From assembly GCA_963742875.1 (NCBI GenBank), contig CAVUNO010000012.1, positions 406,508-470,507 of the forward strand: 64,000 nt of DNA. Reading direction: 5' to 3'. Below the pieces are notes generated by a model. That model searched no databases. It was not told where the DNA came from and was given only the letters and a program-made list of their open reading frames with translations. The translations under genes and the position numbers were made by a program. This DNA is from Bog-532 sp963742875 (GTDB lineage: Bacteria > Actinomycetota > Actinomycetes > Streptosporangiales > Streptosporangiaceae). This document shows positions 26,126-35,272 of the stretch, piece by piece (positions within the stretch are counted from its first letter, which is position 1; every line of letters starts with the position of its first letter).

Positions 26126-27312
26126 GTGCGCCAAGCAGAGCGGGAGGTGGGCTGTGAGGTAGGCAGCCGTACTTTTCGTTCGTCAGCTCGTCGTCGCCTG
26201 CCGGTGGAAGTCCGGTCCGGGTAGCTGCCAGGAGGCCCGGTAGCAGGCTGGCGGTCTGGCCTGGAAACGGGCCGGGCCGGAGCCCAGCGTCAAAAGCCCC
26301 GTTGGGGGGAGCGACGATGCGGTCCGTAGCATCAAGCGAAGCCTGCGGCGTCGTTAATGTAGCCCGCCTTCGGGTGGGGACGAGGGAGTGCCGAGCCCGC
26401 TCCATCGGGGCGAAGGCCATGGAAGCGGTGTAGAGCCTGGAAGCGCAGCCGCGAAGGACTCCCCGGCGTATGGGGCGCGGAACGCGTCGATGGTGGCGGC
26501 GGGAACTTGGGAGACCCTCCCCGGCCCGGTGGCGTGCGGCCGTGCCTTGTGCGCGGTGCCGCCGGAGCGTGGCGCCTTATAACCGGCAAAACGGGAAATG
26601 GGCTGCTGGCCGGGAGGGAGTCGGAGGCGGCCGTAGTGTGCGCCGGGCGGCGCAGAGAACTTGCTGGTGAAAGTCCAGCCGGACCGGCCCCAAGCGGGGT
26701 CCGTAGCCGAAGGCGGGGGTAATGCCTCGCCGGGCGGTACTGGGAGGTGGAGGCGGTGGTCGTGAGTGCGGGCTGTCGTGTCAGGCTGACCAGTGGCGCA
26801 GGACAGGGCGCCCACCGTGAGGTGGGGTCTGAAGGGTTTGAGGCGAAACACCGAGCCGTAGCCGAAATTGGCGAACCGGTCGGCCCGATCCAGGTGATGC
26901 CGAGCCTGCACTATGGGGGCGAAGGAAATACTTGGGGCACCTGGGCGCAACAAGGTGTGTGCGGGCGGCGCGGTGGGACAGCTCTCTGCGTTACCCCGGG
27001 AGATCTCGTATGGTCCCGCTCGACGGAGCTGGGTAGCTGGGCGTATAAGCCGCGAGGCGAAATCGCAAGCGATGCCGTGCGAGAAGTCGGAGTGACCCGC
27101 GGTACTTATGAACCAGGAAATAACAGAAATCCTGGGACCGTCGTGATGGTGCGGCGGCGGGCGGTGACTCAAAAGGCACCGGCCTGGGGAAGGGGTCACG
27201 GTGGGAATGGCGTCATCGGAGGCGATGCCGGGTGAGTAGGCGGTGCCGGGCTGATGGTTGCTGAGGCAATGACCGAGGCGGCGCGGCTGAGGATACCCGG
27301 GATGGTGTTCTG

Positions 27313-28572
27313 GTGAGCCAGGTAGCGAGGAAACGTGTGCAGGTGCGGAAGGCGCACTCGCTGATCGGTCAGGTTCATGACCCGCGTAATCTGGCGCGGG
27401 CGTGGGAGCGTGTGCGGGAAAACCGGGGTGCTGGTGGTGTGGACCGGGTTAGTATTGACCGGTTCGAGCGCGAGCGCGGCCGTTATCTCATGGTTCTGCA
27501 GCAACGGCTGGCGGGTGGATGTTATCGCCCTCAGCCAGTACGCCGGGTTGAAATTGACAAGCCGGGATCGGCGGGTAAACGTCCGCTGGGTATACCCACT
27601 GTGATCGACCGGGTGTGCCAGCAGGCGCTGCGCCAGGTCCTGGAGCCGATTTTCGAGCCGGTGTTCTCCGAGGTCAGTTTCGGGTTCCGCCCGGGCCGGT
27701 CGGCGCATATGGCTATGCGCCGTATATGGGGACAGTTGCAGGCTGGCGGGAAATGGATCGTCGATGCGGACATCGCCGATTTCTTTGGGACGATCTCGCA
27801 TGACCGGCTCGTCGCCCTGGTGGCCGAACGGGTCGCCGACAGCAAGGTGCTGAGACTGATACGTCAGGTACTCACGGCTGGAGCACTGCGAGACGGCATT
27901 TATGAAAGCACGATCGCTGGCACGCCACAAGGCGGGGTTATCAGCCCATTGCTCAGCAACATTTATCTGCACGTCTTTGACGAGCGGATGCAGCGGGCTG
28001 GATTCCAGCTTACGAGGTATGCCGACGATTGGCTAGTGGTATGCCGGACTCGTGAGGAAGCGGAACGAGCGCTGGCGAGCGCTCGTGCGGTGCTGGAAGG
28101 AGAACTGGGCCTGCGGATTCATCCGGAGAAAACCAGGATAGTCCACGTCAGCCAGGGGTTCGAGTTCTTGGGCTATAAGATCGGCCTGGGTAAGGGGCTG
28201 CGCTTCAGGCAAGGTGGTAGCGGCTTGTACGCGATTCCCCGGCAGCGGTCGGTTGACCGGTTCAAGGATAAGGTACGGGCGCTCACGCGCCGTCGTATCG
28301 CTGTGCCTCTGGAAGAGCTGATACGTGCTTTGAACCCGGTGATCCGGGGCTGGGGCATGTACTACCGGCGGGCGAATGTGCGCCGGTTGTTTAATCGGCT
28401 CAATATGTGGATCGTGCGGCGAATCTGGGGGTGGCGGTTCAAGCGATGGCGTAACGCCGGATGGCGCACCCTGCCGGAGACCCGCCTCTACGGTGAATAC
28501 GGCCTGGTCAACCTTCTGCAACTGGTTCCCAGCATGCGCGACTACTACCGCCGGAAGGGCTATACCCATTGA
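27313..28572 (+). CDS. ltrA: Group II intron reverse transcriptase/maturase (inner)
   Basis: 419 residues from GTG 27313. RT motifs in order: PLGIPTVIDRVCQQAL, FGFRPGRSAHMAM, WIVDADIADFFGTISH, GTPQGGVISPLLSNIYL and the catalytic TRYADDWLVV; the C-terminal maturase/thumb region has FEFLGYKI and NPVIRGWGMYYRRAN. There is no HNH endonuclease domain. It copies the intron RNA into DNA at the target and assists splicing. All catalytic residues are present. Confidence 0.93.
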   Translation: MSQVARKRVQVRKAHSLIGQVHDPRNLARAWERVRENRGAGGVDRVSIDRFERERGRYLMVLQQRLAGGCYRPQPVRRVEIDKPGSAGKRPLGIPTVIDRVCQQALRQVLEPIFEPVFSEVSFGFRPGRSAHMAMRRIWGQLQAGGKWIVDADIADFFGTISHDRLVALVAERVADSKVLRLIRQVLTAGALRDGIYESTIAGTPQGGVISPLLSNIYLHVFDERMQRAGFQLTRYADDWLVVCRTREEAERALASARAVLEGELGLRIHPEKTRIVHVSQGFEFLGYKIGLGKGLRFRQGGSGLYAIPRQRSVDRFKDKVRALTRRRIAVPLEELIRALNPVIRGWGMYYRRANVRRLFNRLNMWIVRRIWGWRFKRWRNAGWRTLPETRLYGEYGLVNLLQLVPSMRDYYRRKGYTH

Positions 28573-28605
28573 GAGCCGCTTGCGGGAAAACTGCATGAGC
28601 GGTTC
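28573..28605 (+). ncRNA. Group II intron domain V (inner)
   Basis: 33 bases beginning GAGCCGCTTGCGGGAAAA directly after the maturase stop. Outer stem of 8 pairs (GAGCCGCT with AGCGGTTC), a TG bulge, inner stem of 5 pairs (TGCGG/CTGCA) and an A-rich loop: the catalytic hairpin of group II ribozymes. Confidence 0.85.
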
Positions 28606-28744
28606 GGTAGGGCGGGCGGAGGCAGCGGGCTTTCAGCCTGCGGCCTCCCCCGACCCGACACTGCTTGAGCCGGCCGGACAGCAGAACCGGCGGTGAGGGA
28701 AGGGCCGCTGCTTCGTTCATGCACGATCTGGAAGGATGCGGCCG

Positions 28745-30130
28745 GTGAGTACCGGTAACACGGTTAGGTCCACCCTGGGTGCTGTTGATGGTGACAGGGT
28801 CCGCGCTTTGCAGCACGTGCTTTACCGGGCGGCCAAGGCTGATCCCGGGCGGCGGTTCCATGCGCTGTTCGACAAGATCTGCCGCACAGACGTGTTGCAG
28901 CGCGCGTGGGTTCAGGTGCGCAGGAACAAGGGCGCGCCTGGCATCGACGGGGTCAGCATCGCCGATGTGGAGGAGTACGGCGCCGGCCGGCTCCTGGGTG
29001 AGCTGGCTGCCGCGCTGGCTGATGGCAGTTACCGTCCCCTCCCGGCCCGGCGGGTTTATATTCCCAAGCCGGGCAGTGCGGGGGAGCGGAGGCCGTTGTC
29101 GGTTCCGGCGGTGTCTGACCGGATCGTGCAGGCCGCGGCGCGGATCGTCCTTGAGCCGGTGTTCGAGGCCGGTTTCCTGCCGTGCAGCTTCGGGTTCCGG
29201 CCCGGGCTGGACCCGCGTGATGCCTTGCAGGTGCTCATCGATGAGTCCTGGCGGGGCAGGCGCTGGGTGGTTGAGACGGACATCAAGGACTGTTTCGGGC
29301 AGATCCCGGCGGACGCGTTGATGCAGGCGGTTGAGGAACGCGTCAGCGACCGGCGCGTCTTGAAGCTGCTGCGCGCCATGCTGGGCGCAGGGGTGATGGA
29401 AGACGGGCGGGTTGAGCACCCGCTGACCGGCACCGCGCAGGGTTCGGTGATCTCACCGTTGCTCTGCAACATCTACCTGCACCGGATCGACCGCGCGTGG
29501 TCGGCCCGGGCGCACGGGGTGCTGGTGAGGTTCGCGGACGACGCGGCGATCATGTGCAAGGACCGCGCGCAGGCCGAGGCCGCGCTTGGGCGGTACGTGG
29601 CGCTGCTGGCCGGGCTGGGGCTGGAACCCAAGGCGGCCAAGACGCGGATAGTGCACCTGACGGCGGGCGCGGAAGACGGGGCTGACTTCCTCGGCTTCCA
29701 CCACCGCCTGGTCACCGTCACGTCGCGGAGGACCGGGCGGAGGTTCGCCTTCCTGGCCCGCTGGCCCAGGAACGAGAAGATGCAGTATGCCCGTGACCGG
29801 ATCCGGGAGATCACGTCCCGGCCCCGGCTGCGGCTGCCGATCGGGCAGATCGTGACGGAGATGAACGCATTCCTGCGTGGCTTCGCCGGATACTTCCGGT
29901 TTGGCAACTCCGCGCGTGCGCTTGAGAAGCTCCAGTGGTATGCGTTCGAGCGCCTGGCGAAGTTCGTCGCCGAACGGCACAAACGGTCGTGGGCGTTCGG
30001 GCGCTGGGTGGTCGGCATCGCCTCACCCGACAGGCTGGGACTGCTCTGCCTCGATGGGATCATCGTCGCCCCCAGGCATGACAAGCCCTGGCGGGACACG
30101 CCGAATGCCGGTGGTGAAGAACGTCGGTGA
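28745..30130 (+). CDS. ltrA: Group II intron reverse transcriptase/maturase (outer), FADD variant
   Basis: 461 residues. I choose GTG 28745 because GGAAGG at 28730-28735 is nine bases upstream; ATG 28736 would be too close. RT motifs: RRPLSVPAVSDRIVQAA, FGFRPGLDPRDAL, VVETDIKDCFGQIPAD, TAQGSVISPLLCNIYL and VRFADDAAIM, then FLGFHHRLV and FLRGFAGYFRFGN in the maturase part. The catalytic box is FADD where YADD is usual, and AQGS replaces PQGG; both still keep the two Asp. It differs clearly from the inner enzyme, so the two introns are not copies of each other. Confidence 0.92.
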   Translation: MSTGNTVRSTLGAVDGDRVRALQHVLYRAAKADPGRRFHALFDKICRTDVLQRAWVQVRRNKGAPGIDGVSIADVEEYGAGRLLGELAAALADGSYRPLPARRVYIPKPGSAGERRPLSVPAVSDRIVQAAARIVLEPVFEAGFLPCSFGFRPGLDPRDALQVLIDESWRGRRWVVETDIKDCFGQIPADALMQAVEERVSDRRVLKLLRAMLGAGVMEDGRVEHPLTGTAQGSVISPLLCNIYLHRIDRAWSARAHGVLVRFADDAAIMCKDRAQAEAALGRYVALLAGLGLEPKAAKTRIVHLTAGAEDGADFLGFHHRLVTVTSRRTGRRFAFLARWPRNEKMQYARDRIREITSRPRLRLPIGQIVTEMNAFLRGFAGYFRFGNSARALEKLQWYAFERLAKFVAERHKRSWAFGRWVVGIASPDRLGLLCLDGIIVAPRHDKPWRDTPNAGGEERR

Positions 30131-30161
30131 GCCGTGTGCGGGAGAACCGCATGCACGGATC
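30129..30161 (+). ncRNA. Group II intron domain V (outer)
   Basis: 33 bases beginning GAGCCGTGTGCGGGAGAA at the maturase stop, with the same layout as the inner one: 8-pair stem with one mismatch, TG bulge, 5-pair stem (TGCGG/CCGCA) and GAGAA loop. A likely domain VI follows: gggagctgg near 30170 can pair with ccagctccc near 30279, enclosing about 100 bases, unusually long for this domain. Confidence 0.82.
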
Positions 30162-30295
30162 GATGTGGCGGGAGCTGGAAACGGAAGCGCCCGGACATGG
30201 TCACCGCAGTGAAGCGGCCCGCAGGGGAAACCCGGGGAAAAGTGGCTGCGGGACCTAACCCCGGACAACGCCACCGCGCCAGCTCCCGACCCTAC

Positions 30296-31263
30296 ATGAC
30301 AGTGGTCGAAAGCACAACTGTCGATGGGTAACTAACGGCGGGTTGAAGCCCGGAGAGATGCAAACCAGGAATCTTTGCGCTCTTCTGTCAACCAATGAAG
30401 AGGATTTCAACTCTACTATCATCCCGTACGCCATTTACTTGCGGGATCAGATGGACGCTGAAACACTAGAGGACGCGACGAACTTTCTCGGTTCGCTTAC
30501 TCTCTTCAGCACCGGCGGTGATGCACGTAGTTTCCGTGCACAGGTTATCGACGATGTCGCCCGACCTGTGCTTGCCCAACTCGGTGCGCGCCCAGGTCTC
30601 GCGCACGCCGCTTATCGAGCTGTACATGAGCTCGTCGTAGAGGCCGTAGAGGGCCTTGATCCGAATGTATGCAGTGTCAACTGGTACTCGGGCGATGAAG
30701 CTACAAGCTTTGACGCTGAACGACGAAGAATAACGCGTGAGCGCCTTTTGAGATGCCTAGAAGAAAATGGTGTTGCGATACCACCAGATAGCCTAAGCTT
30801 CCCGAAAGAGCGCGAAAGCGTAATGATTCGGAAATTGCGGGCTGGAGGTCTCGGGCCGACTATTTTGGCGGCTGCGCCAAGGATTCGGCAGCAATGGTAC
30901 GAGCTTGAAGTCTACATGCGTCCCGACATTCCTAATTCATTCATAGATGAGCTAGACCGTATACGAGCAGAGGTAGCGCTCCGCGCCGGACAAGCAGAGT
31001 CAAAGTACCGTATTCCTGGAACGTCCTATGGCGTCCAGATGCACCACGAACTAGCCGATAAGTTGAGCTGCATATCGCCAGCCGGACGTGTTAGGCTATC
31101 GCAAGCTGAACTCATGGGATGTGCATACCAACTGGCCGATGAGTGTGAAATTTGGTGGTCAGACCAGTTTGACACCTCCACTGAGGCTCCATGGTTGGCC
31201 ATTAACGGCAAATCACCTTCTGCCGGATCACCCTTCACTCAAGGGGAGCTACCCTTTGACTGA
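30296..31263 (+). CDS. DUF4297 (Cap4-type) nuclease, 3' exon
   Basis: Starting with two bases that complete the split codon (Asn), the exon reads DSGRKHNCRWVTNGGLKPGE then MQTRNLCALLSTNEED and runs 968 bases to the stop at 31263. VTNGGLKPGE follows YKRW naturally, as in intact family members, so the join is not accidental. The remaining 300 residues are mainly helical and end GSPFTQGELPFD. Alone it could be translated from an internal start near 30343 but would lack the nuclease core. The stop overlaps the start of the next gene. GC content is visibly lower than in the introns. Confidence 0.78.
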
Positions 31264-31708
31264 GCATCTTCTCAATCCCGCATATGGCAACACGATACGC
31301 GACAGCCGTCTTGATTATCATTCTGCGCGAATTTTGATTCTCATCGCGTCATTTAACGAAACTTATCACCAGCCGCTCGATGGACTTACGAAGTTGGCCA
31401 AACTTGACTTCCTTGTGCGTTATCCACTTTTCCTCCAGCAGCTGACCGAGACGACATCGGGCCAAGGTCTACCTGATCCCATTAAGCCCACTGACGCTGA
31501 GCGCCTTGGGGTTGAAAGCCGAATGATACGGTATAAATATGGCCCATGGGATGATCGCTATTATCCTATCCTTGGAACACTAATTGGCCTTGGGCTCGTA
31601 ACGCCGGTTTCCGGAAAAGGTCGCGTGACCCTTAATGTCACCACGCAAGGCGCCGACATAGCTAGGTCTCTTTCGGAAGACGCCGTTCTGGAGACCGATA
31701 GCCGCTAG
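31256..31708 (+). CDS. ABC-three-component (ABC-3C) middle component
   Basis: About 150 residues, starting at TTG 31256, which overlaps the nuclease stop by eight bases. HSARILILIASFNETYHQPL, DGLTKLAKLDFLVRYPLFLQ and a second part YKYGPWDDRYYPILGTLIGL, then TPVSGKGRVTLNVTTQGADI, give two winged-helix-like units, the pattern of ABC-3C middle components. In such systems this small protein is thought to link effector and ATPase. Gene order effector, middle component, ATPase is the expected one. Confidence 0.72.
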   Translation: MTEHLLNPAYGNTIRDSRLDYHSARILILIASFNETYHQPLDGLTKLAKLDFLVRYPLFLQQLTETTSGQGLPDPIKPTDAERLGVESRMIRYKYGPWDDRYYPILGTLIGLGLVTPVSGKGRVTLNVTTQGADIARSLSEDAVLETDSR

Positions 31709-31833
31709 ATGCAGTTTCGTTGTGGACTTGTTTAATATGACTGGAAACAAGCTAAGAGAACTTATATATAGAGAATTGCCCATAGTCGGCAATACGCGGC
31801 ATCGCCGCCCGATCTAATATAGAGGCGGAGATT

Positions 31834-33768
31834 ATGGCAACGACTCTAGCTTTTCATAGGCTAGAACTTCGAACTAAGCTCAGCGTCAGCTCATATAGTT
31901 TTAAGCCGGGGTTGAATATTGTCACTGGTGACTATGCTACCGGCAAGAGCAGCATGTTTGAGCTCATAAAGTTTGCGCTGGGAAGCCGTAGTGCAGAGCT
32001 TATGCCAGATATTAAGAGAAATCTCGAAAGTGTGACACTGCAAGCAACCGTAGGAGGCCAACTCCTCCAGTTTACGCGTACTCTCAATAGTAATTCAGTG
32101 TCAGTGGTGTCAAAAGCAGAGGGAGACGAGGTATGGACTGCTACCGGAGGTCGCCTTGCACGTGCAGCGATTCGACTATTGGAGGTCTTGGGATTTCCGG
32201 TGGTACGACTGCCTCGCAAGAGCGGCCCAGCCAGTGAGCCGCTCACCTTTTTTGATCTTTACCGATATGTTTACCTTCCGCAAGCGGATGTAAATTCGTC
32301 GGTCGCTGGACATGCGGAAAGAATGGTTGACCGTAAGCGGCGAGCAGTCTTCGAGATTGCCTATGGCTTGGTAGATGCTCAGATCCAGGAGCTAGAGGTT
32401 AAGGCTGCAGAGCTAAAGCGAGCGAGAGATGACCTAAGCAAATCTGCGGCGGCGGTTCGTAAGTTCATGGAAGACACCGGGACTCCAGAGATATCTGATC
32501 TTGACCGTGAGGAGTCCTCTGCAAGAGCGGCACTGCTTCAAGCAGAAGCTCGTCTAGCAATGGCACGCGAACTAGGGCGCGAAGCCTTCGGCGAGGACCA
32601 GAGGGGGCTGCGGGATCGCCTTGGGCGCCTGCGAACAGTGGTCGCGGATCTGGAGGCCGAATTCCTTGCTTTGGACATTTCAATTGAGAAGAAGCGAGCG
32701 CTTATTGCCCAACTTGAGCTTGATGAACATGCCGAGATCCGTTCAGCTCATGCCATTGGCAGCCTATCTGGCCTTGAGTTCACGCAATGCCCTCGATGCT
32801 TGCAATCAATTCGCGAGAGAAGTGTGCCGTCCGATCATTGCTTGCTGTGCGGTCAGAGTCAAGACGTAGCCCCTGCGGATGCAGACCTAGAAGCGCGCCT
32901 AGGTCGCCTGCGCGATCAGCGCTCGGAGGCCCATGATCTATTGGACCAGGACGAACGGCGGTCCCAGCTGGTTATGCGCGAGCTGACAGTCGTGCGGAGC
33001 GAACTTAATGAAGTTGCAGGTGAGCTAGAAGATCAAATGGAGCCGGACCGGTTGCTCCCAAGTGTTGATATGAGCACAGAAGCTGCTACCAGCAGAGAAC
33101 TGGCCAGAGCTCGTCTTCGTGACATTGAACGAGATCGAGATCTATGGTCAAAGTACGATGAAATGATAGAGAGTATTGAAGACATAAAGAGGCGGGCGCA
33201 AGAGTGTGATCTCGACGCAGTGCGCCGACGACGAGCCCTCGAAGATAATAAGGCCCGAGTTCGAGATCTCGGTACTCTATTCGACAACGAGGTTCGTGAG
33301 CTCGGGCTGGTAGGGTATCAAAGCTCGGGTATAGATGAAAAGTCTTTCTTGCCCACTATTAACGGCGATACTTTCGATAACCTAAGCGTTAGCGGCGCAA
33401 GAAAGACGCTTGCCAACGTATCTTACTATCTTGCAAATTTGTCAATGACGCTCGCGGATTCAGAAATACTAATGCCGTCGACCGTAATACTAGACAGCCC
33501 GCGTACTAGTTTGGGCAACACGCCGGGCGACGTTCACGCTGGCTGGCGCCTTTACTACAGAATGCACTTGCTGGCCCTGGCCTCACCGGACTGTCAGCTA
33601 ATAGTGGCTGATAACGGCTTGCCTGAAATCCCCCAGAATATGCGACCTACATTTATGCAAAAAACTAACATCATTGAGCTCAGTTATGAACGGCCGCTAT
33701 TGAGTGACGTTAGGCACCCGGGCCGTGAAAATGTCGAGACGGTAGGCTCGCCTACCGTCAACGCATAG
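31834..33768 (+). CDS. SMC/RecN-like ATPase of the ABC-3C-type system
   Basis: 644 residues from ATG 31834 with GAGGCGGAG upstream. Walker A GDYATGKS is at residues 32-39; the LSVSGARKTL signature and STVILDSPR (Asp554, Walker B region) are near the C-terminus. Between them are two long coiled-coil arms separated by a zinc-hook-like CPRC (319-322) and CLLC (336-339). The overall plan is that of Rad50/SMC-type sensors of ABC-3C systems, thought to detect foreign nucleic acid and release the nuclease. About 120 bases separate it from the middle component. Codon use is lower in GC than the island average. It appears complete. Confidence 0.85.
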   Translation: MATTLAFHRLELRTKLSVSSYSFKPGLNIVTGDYATGKSSMFELIKFALGSRSAELMPDIKRNLESVTLQATVGGQLLQFTRTLNSNSVSVVSKAEGDEVWTATGGRLARAAIRLLEVLGFPVVRLPRKSGPASEPLTFFDLYRYVYLPQADVNSSVAGHAERMVDRKRRAVFEIAYGLVDAQIQELEVKAAELKRARDDLSKSAAAVRKFMEDTGTPEISDLDREESSARAALLQAEARLAMARELGREAFGEDQRGLRDRLGRLRTVVADLEAEFLALDISIEKKRALIAQLELDEHAEIRSAHAIGSLSGLEFTQCPRCLQSIRERSVPSDHCLLCGQSQDVAPADADLEARLGRLRDQRSEAHDLLDQDERRSQLVMRELTVVRSELNEVAGELEDQMEPDRLLPSVDMSTEAATSRELARARLRDIERDRDLWSKYDEMIESIEDIKRRAQECDLDAVRRRRALEDNKARVRDLGTLFDNEVRELGLVGYQSSGIDEKSFLPTINGDTFDNLSVSGARKTLANVSYYLANLSMTLADSEILMPSTVILDSPRTSLGNTPGDVHAGWRLYYRMHLLALASPDCQLIVADNGLPEIPQNMRPTFMQKTNIIELSYERPLLSDVRHPGRENVETVGSPTVNA

Positions 33769-34363
33769 TGCGGCAGCTCGTTCTGCACTGAGCTGGTGAT
33801 TGGCTACTAAAGGCGCCTCAATCTAGCGACCTTTGCCTTTGAGCCCGGTTCATAACGAGTTGATCTCCGGGTAGTGACAGCGCATCAAACGCCCGCCTAG
33901 CCACACTGTCATCTACTGCCGGTCGCTGAAATAGTGCTCTGGAGTTTCGCCATAGGACCTTGACCGTGCGAACATGTGTCCACCCGCGGAATACGCCTCG
34001 CCGCTGGTGAAACTCACCGCTGGTGAAACGCGACTACGACCAAGAGGTCTATGCCAAGTGCATCGACAGTCAGGACGATGTAGCCAAGTGGCGTATCGAG
34101 GACGCGCTAAGAGACTCCGGCGAGCCCGGGAAGATACGCCGCGCGAGCTCGAAGAGGACGGCTGATGCTTGTGCGCCGTCCTCTCTGAGCCGTTCGAGAG
34201 TGCGGCTCTAGGCTGACCCAGAGGTGATGATGGCGTTTGGAGGTGACCGGAGCATGATGTCGGCTACTGCCCTGGACGGGCAGACGGGCTGATGGGCTGA
34301 TGTCCTCGCATACCAGGTAGGAAAATATTGGGACGTTGTGAAGCGTATTTCGCTTGGATCATC
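33769..34363. other. Intergenic with integrase relic
   Basis: About 600 bases between the ATPase gene and the 3' end of the phosphotransferase. Apart from the integrase relic at 33975-34170, I find no gene. A short repeat of ctggtgaaac occurs twice near 34005 and 34020. Confidence 0.4.
33975..34170 (+). pseudogene. Relic of the Streptomyces-type integrase C-terminus
   Basis: Reads PAEYASPLVKL, then after a short duplication VYAKCIDSQDDVAKWRIEDALRD in part, the same end region as the pseudogene at 25196-25673 (LTAAEYASSLVKR and NVYAKC...RIEDALRD). The sequence between, including the His/Arg box, is deleted. The two relics flank the ABC-3C-type operon. Confidence 0.65.
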
Positions 34364-35272
34364 TCAGTAAGGCTTCCAGTCCTTGCGGCTCGCACCGGTG
34401 CGGAGTGCCCTTATGCGTTTGTCCGCCTCCGCTGCGACGTGCTGGCTTTCTCCTGCTTTCTGGATGACCCATGTGACCATCAGGAACTCGCGGACGGCGC
34501 GCATCACGGGATAGCCGGGCCATTGCATGATGTCGAAGCCATACACGCGCACAAAGGTTTCGTACTCTTCGCGTGTATGCCAGCCGAAGCTATCGTAATA
34601 GATGGCCGTCAGGGCAACGTCCCACTCTCGTGGGCCGATAGCGAATCCGTCAAGGTCGATCACGACTGGATCGCCCCGGGAGTCGCGCAGGACATTCCCG
34701 ACGTTTGCGTCACCGTGAATGACACCTTGCGGCAGCACGAACTCCAGCCCGGCATATTGTTCTTGCAATAGAGCTAGTTGCTCGATGAGGAACTCACGGT
34801 CAGCGGGACGTAGCCACTGGTTGCTTGTGATCCGTTTGGCTGCGTTGTCGAAGGGTGCCAGCTCAGGAAGATGCAACGTCCCGGGCGCGGACAGCGTGTG
34901 CAGCCTGGCCAGAAGTTCTGCGAACTCGCCGACCGTCGCGAACTGGTCCCCGTCGTCGGAGACTGATCGCCAGAAGGTGACCGTGTGCCCGTCGATGCTG
35001 ATCGGCTGGTCAACGTCGATGACGCGGACAGCCGGATAATCGACGGACTCCAGCCACCGGGCCACCGCGACCGACCTGCGTGCCGTCTCCAGGCCAGCGT
35101 TGTGACGCGAGATCCGCACCACGACCGGTGTGGCCAGGTGATAGACGGCGTTGGAGCCGAGGCGTAGCAGGCGTGCCCCGTCGGCGTCCAGCCCGGCCAT
35201 TTCGCATGCTTGTTTGAGCAGAGCCTGAGCGCGTCCCTCGTCCAGCTCGTGCCCCGCCGGGTCAGCTCGCAC
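34364..35272 (-). CDS. Aminoglycoside phosphotransferase-family kinase
   Basis: 302 residues from GTG 35272 (weak start; ATG 35203 also possible). It has GSNAVYHLATPVVVRISR (nucleotide-binding loop region), the catalytic VIHGDANVGNVL (His187, Asp189, Asn193) and VIDLDGFAIGPREWD (Asp206/Asp208). The APH superfamily phosphorylates aminoglycosides, choline, homoserine or related substrates; nothing in the sequence or context identifies the substrate, so a resistance role should not be assumed. No operon partner. Complete. Confidence 0.83.
   Translation of the reverse strand: MRADPAGHELDEGRAQALLKQACEMAGLDADGARLLRLGSNAVYHLATPVVVRISRHNAGLETARRSVAVARWLESVDYPAVRVIDVDQPISIDGHTVTFWRSVSDDGDQFATVGEFAELLARLHTLSAPGTLHLPELAPFDNAAKRITSNQWLRPADREFLIEQLALLQEQYAGLEFVLPQGVIHGDANVGNVLRDSRGDPVVIDLDGFAIGPREWDVALTAIYYDSFGWHTREEYETFVRVYGFDIMQWPGYPVMRAVREFLMVTWVIQKAGESQHVAAEADKRIRALRTGASRKDWKPY

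Larger units (their letters stand above)
26636..28659 (+). mobile_element. Inner group II intron nested in the outer one
   Basis: A second GUGYG-type start (GTGTGCGCC, 26636 or 26638), a second domain I-like ggtgaaagtcc near 26671, a complete reverse transcriptase gene, and its own domain V and VI-like hairpins are followed by ...CCCGAC at 28659, similar to the outer 3' end. Flanks ctgctggccgg (about 26602-26612) and ccggccggacagcag (about 28671-28685) can pair, as expected if the inner intron landed in a loop of the outer ribozyme. The ends are approximate to a few bases. Confidence 0.68.
26126..30295 (+). mobile_element. Outer group II intron splitting the DUF4297 gene
   Basis: The 5' end GTGCG matches the group II consensus GUGYG; the 3' end ...CCCTAC ends in AY. 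Domain I-like sequence (ggtggaagtcc near 26203) follows the start. The reverse transcriptase gene at 28745-30130 sits where domain IV is expected, and a domain V hairpin at 30129-30161 follows. Removing 26126-30295 joins the exons in frame (289 + 968 = 1257 bases, 418 codons plus stop), which fixes both ends independently of the consensus. About 2 kb of this span is a second intron. The outer unit alone would be about 2.15 kb. Confidence 0.82.

Noticed and set aside
26126..26700. CRISPR-like or tandem repeats in the GC-rich intron 5' regions
   Set aside because: The repeated words (ggtgaaagtcc-type) occur once per intron and fit domain I of group II introns; there is no regular repeat-spacer pattern. 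No CRISPR array was seen anywhere in the window.
34364..35272. Calling the phosphotransferase an aminoglycoside resistance gene
   Set aside because: The kinase motifs are clear but the superfamily has many substrates; neither sequence nor neighbours identify an antibiotic.
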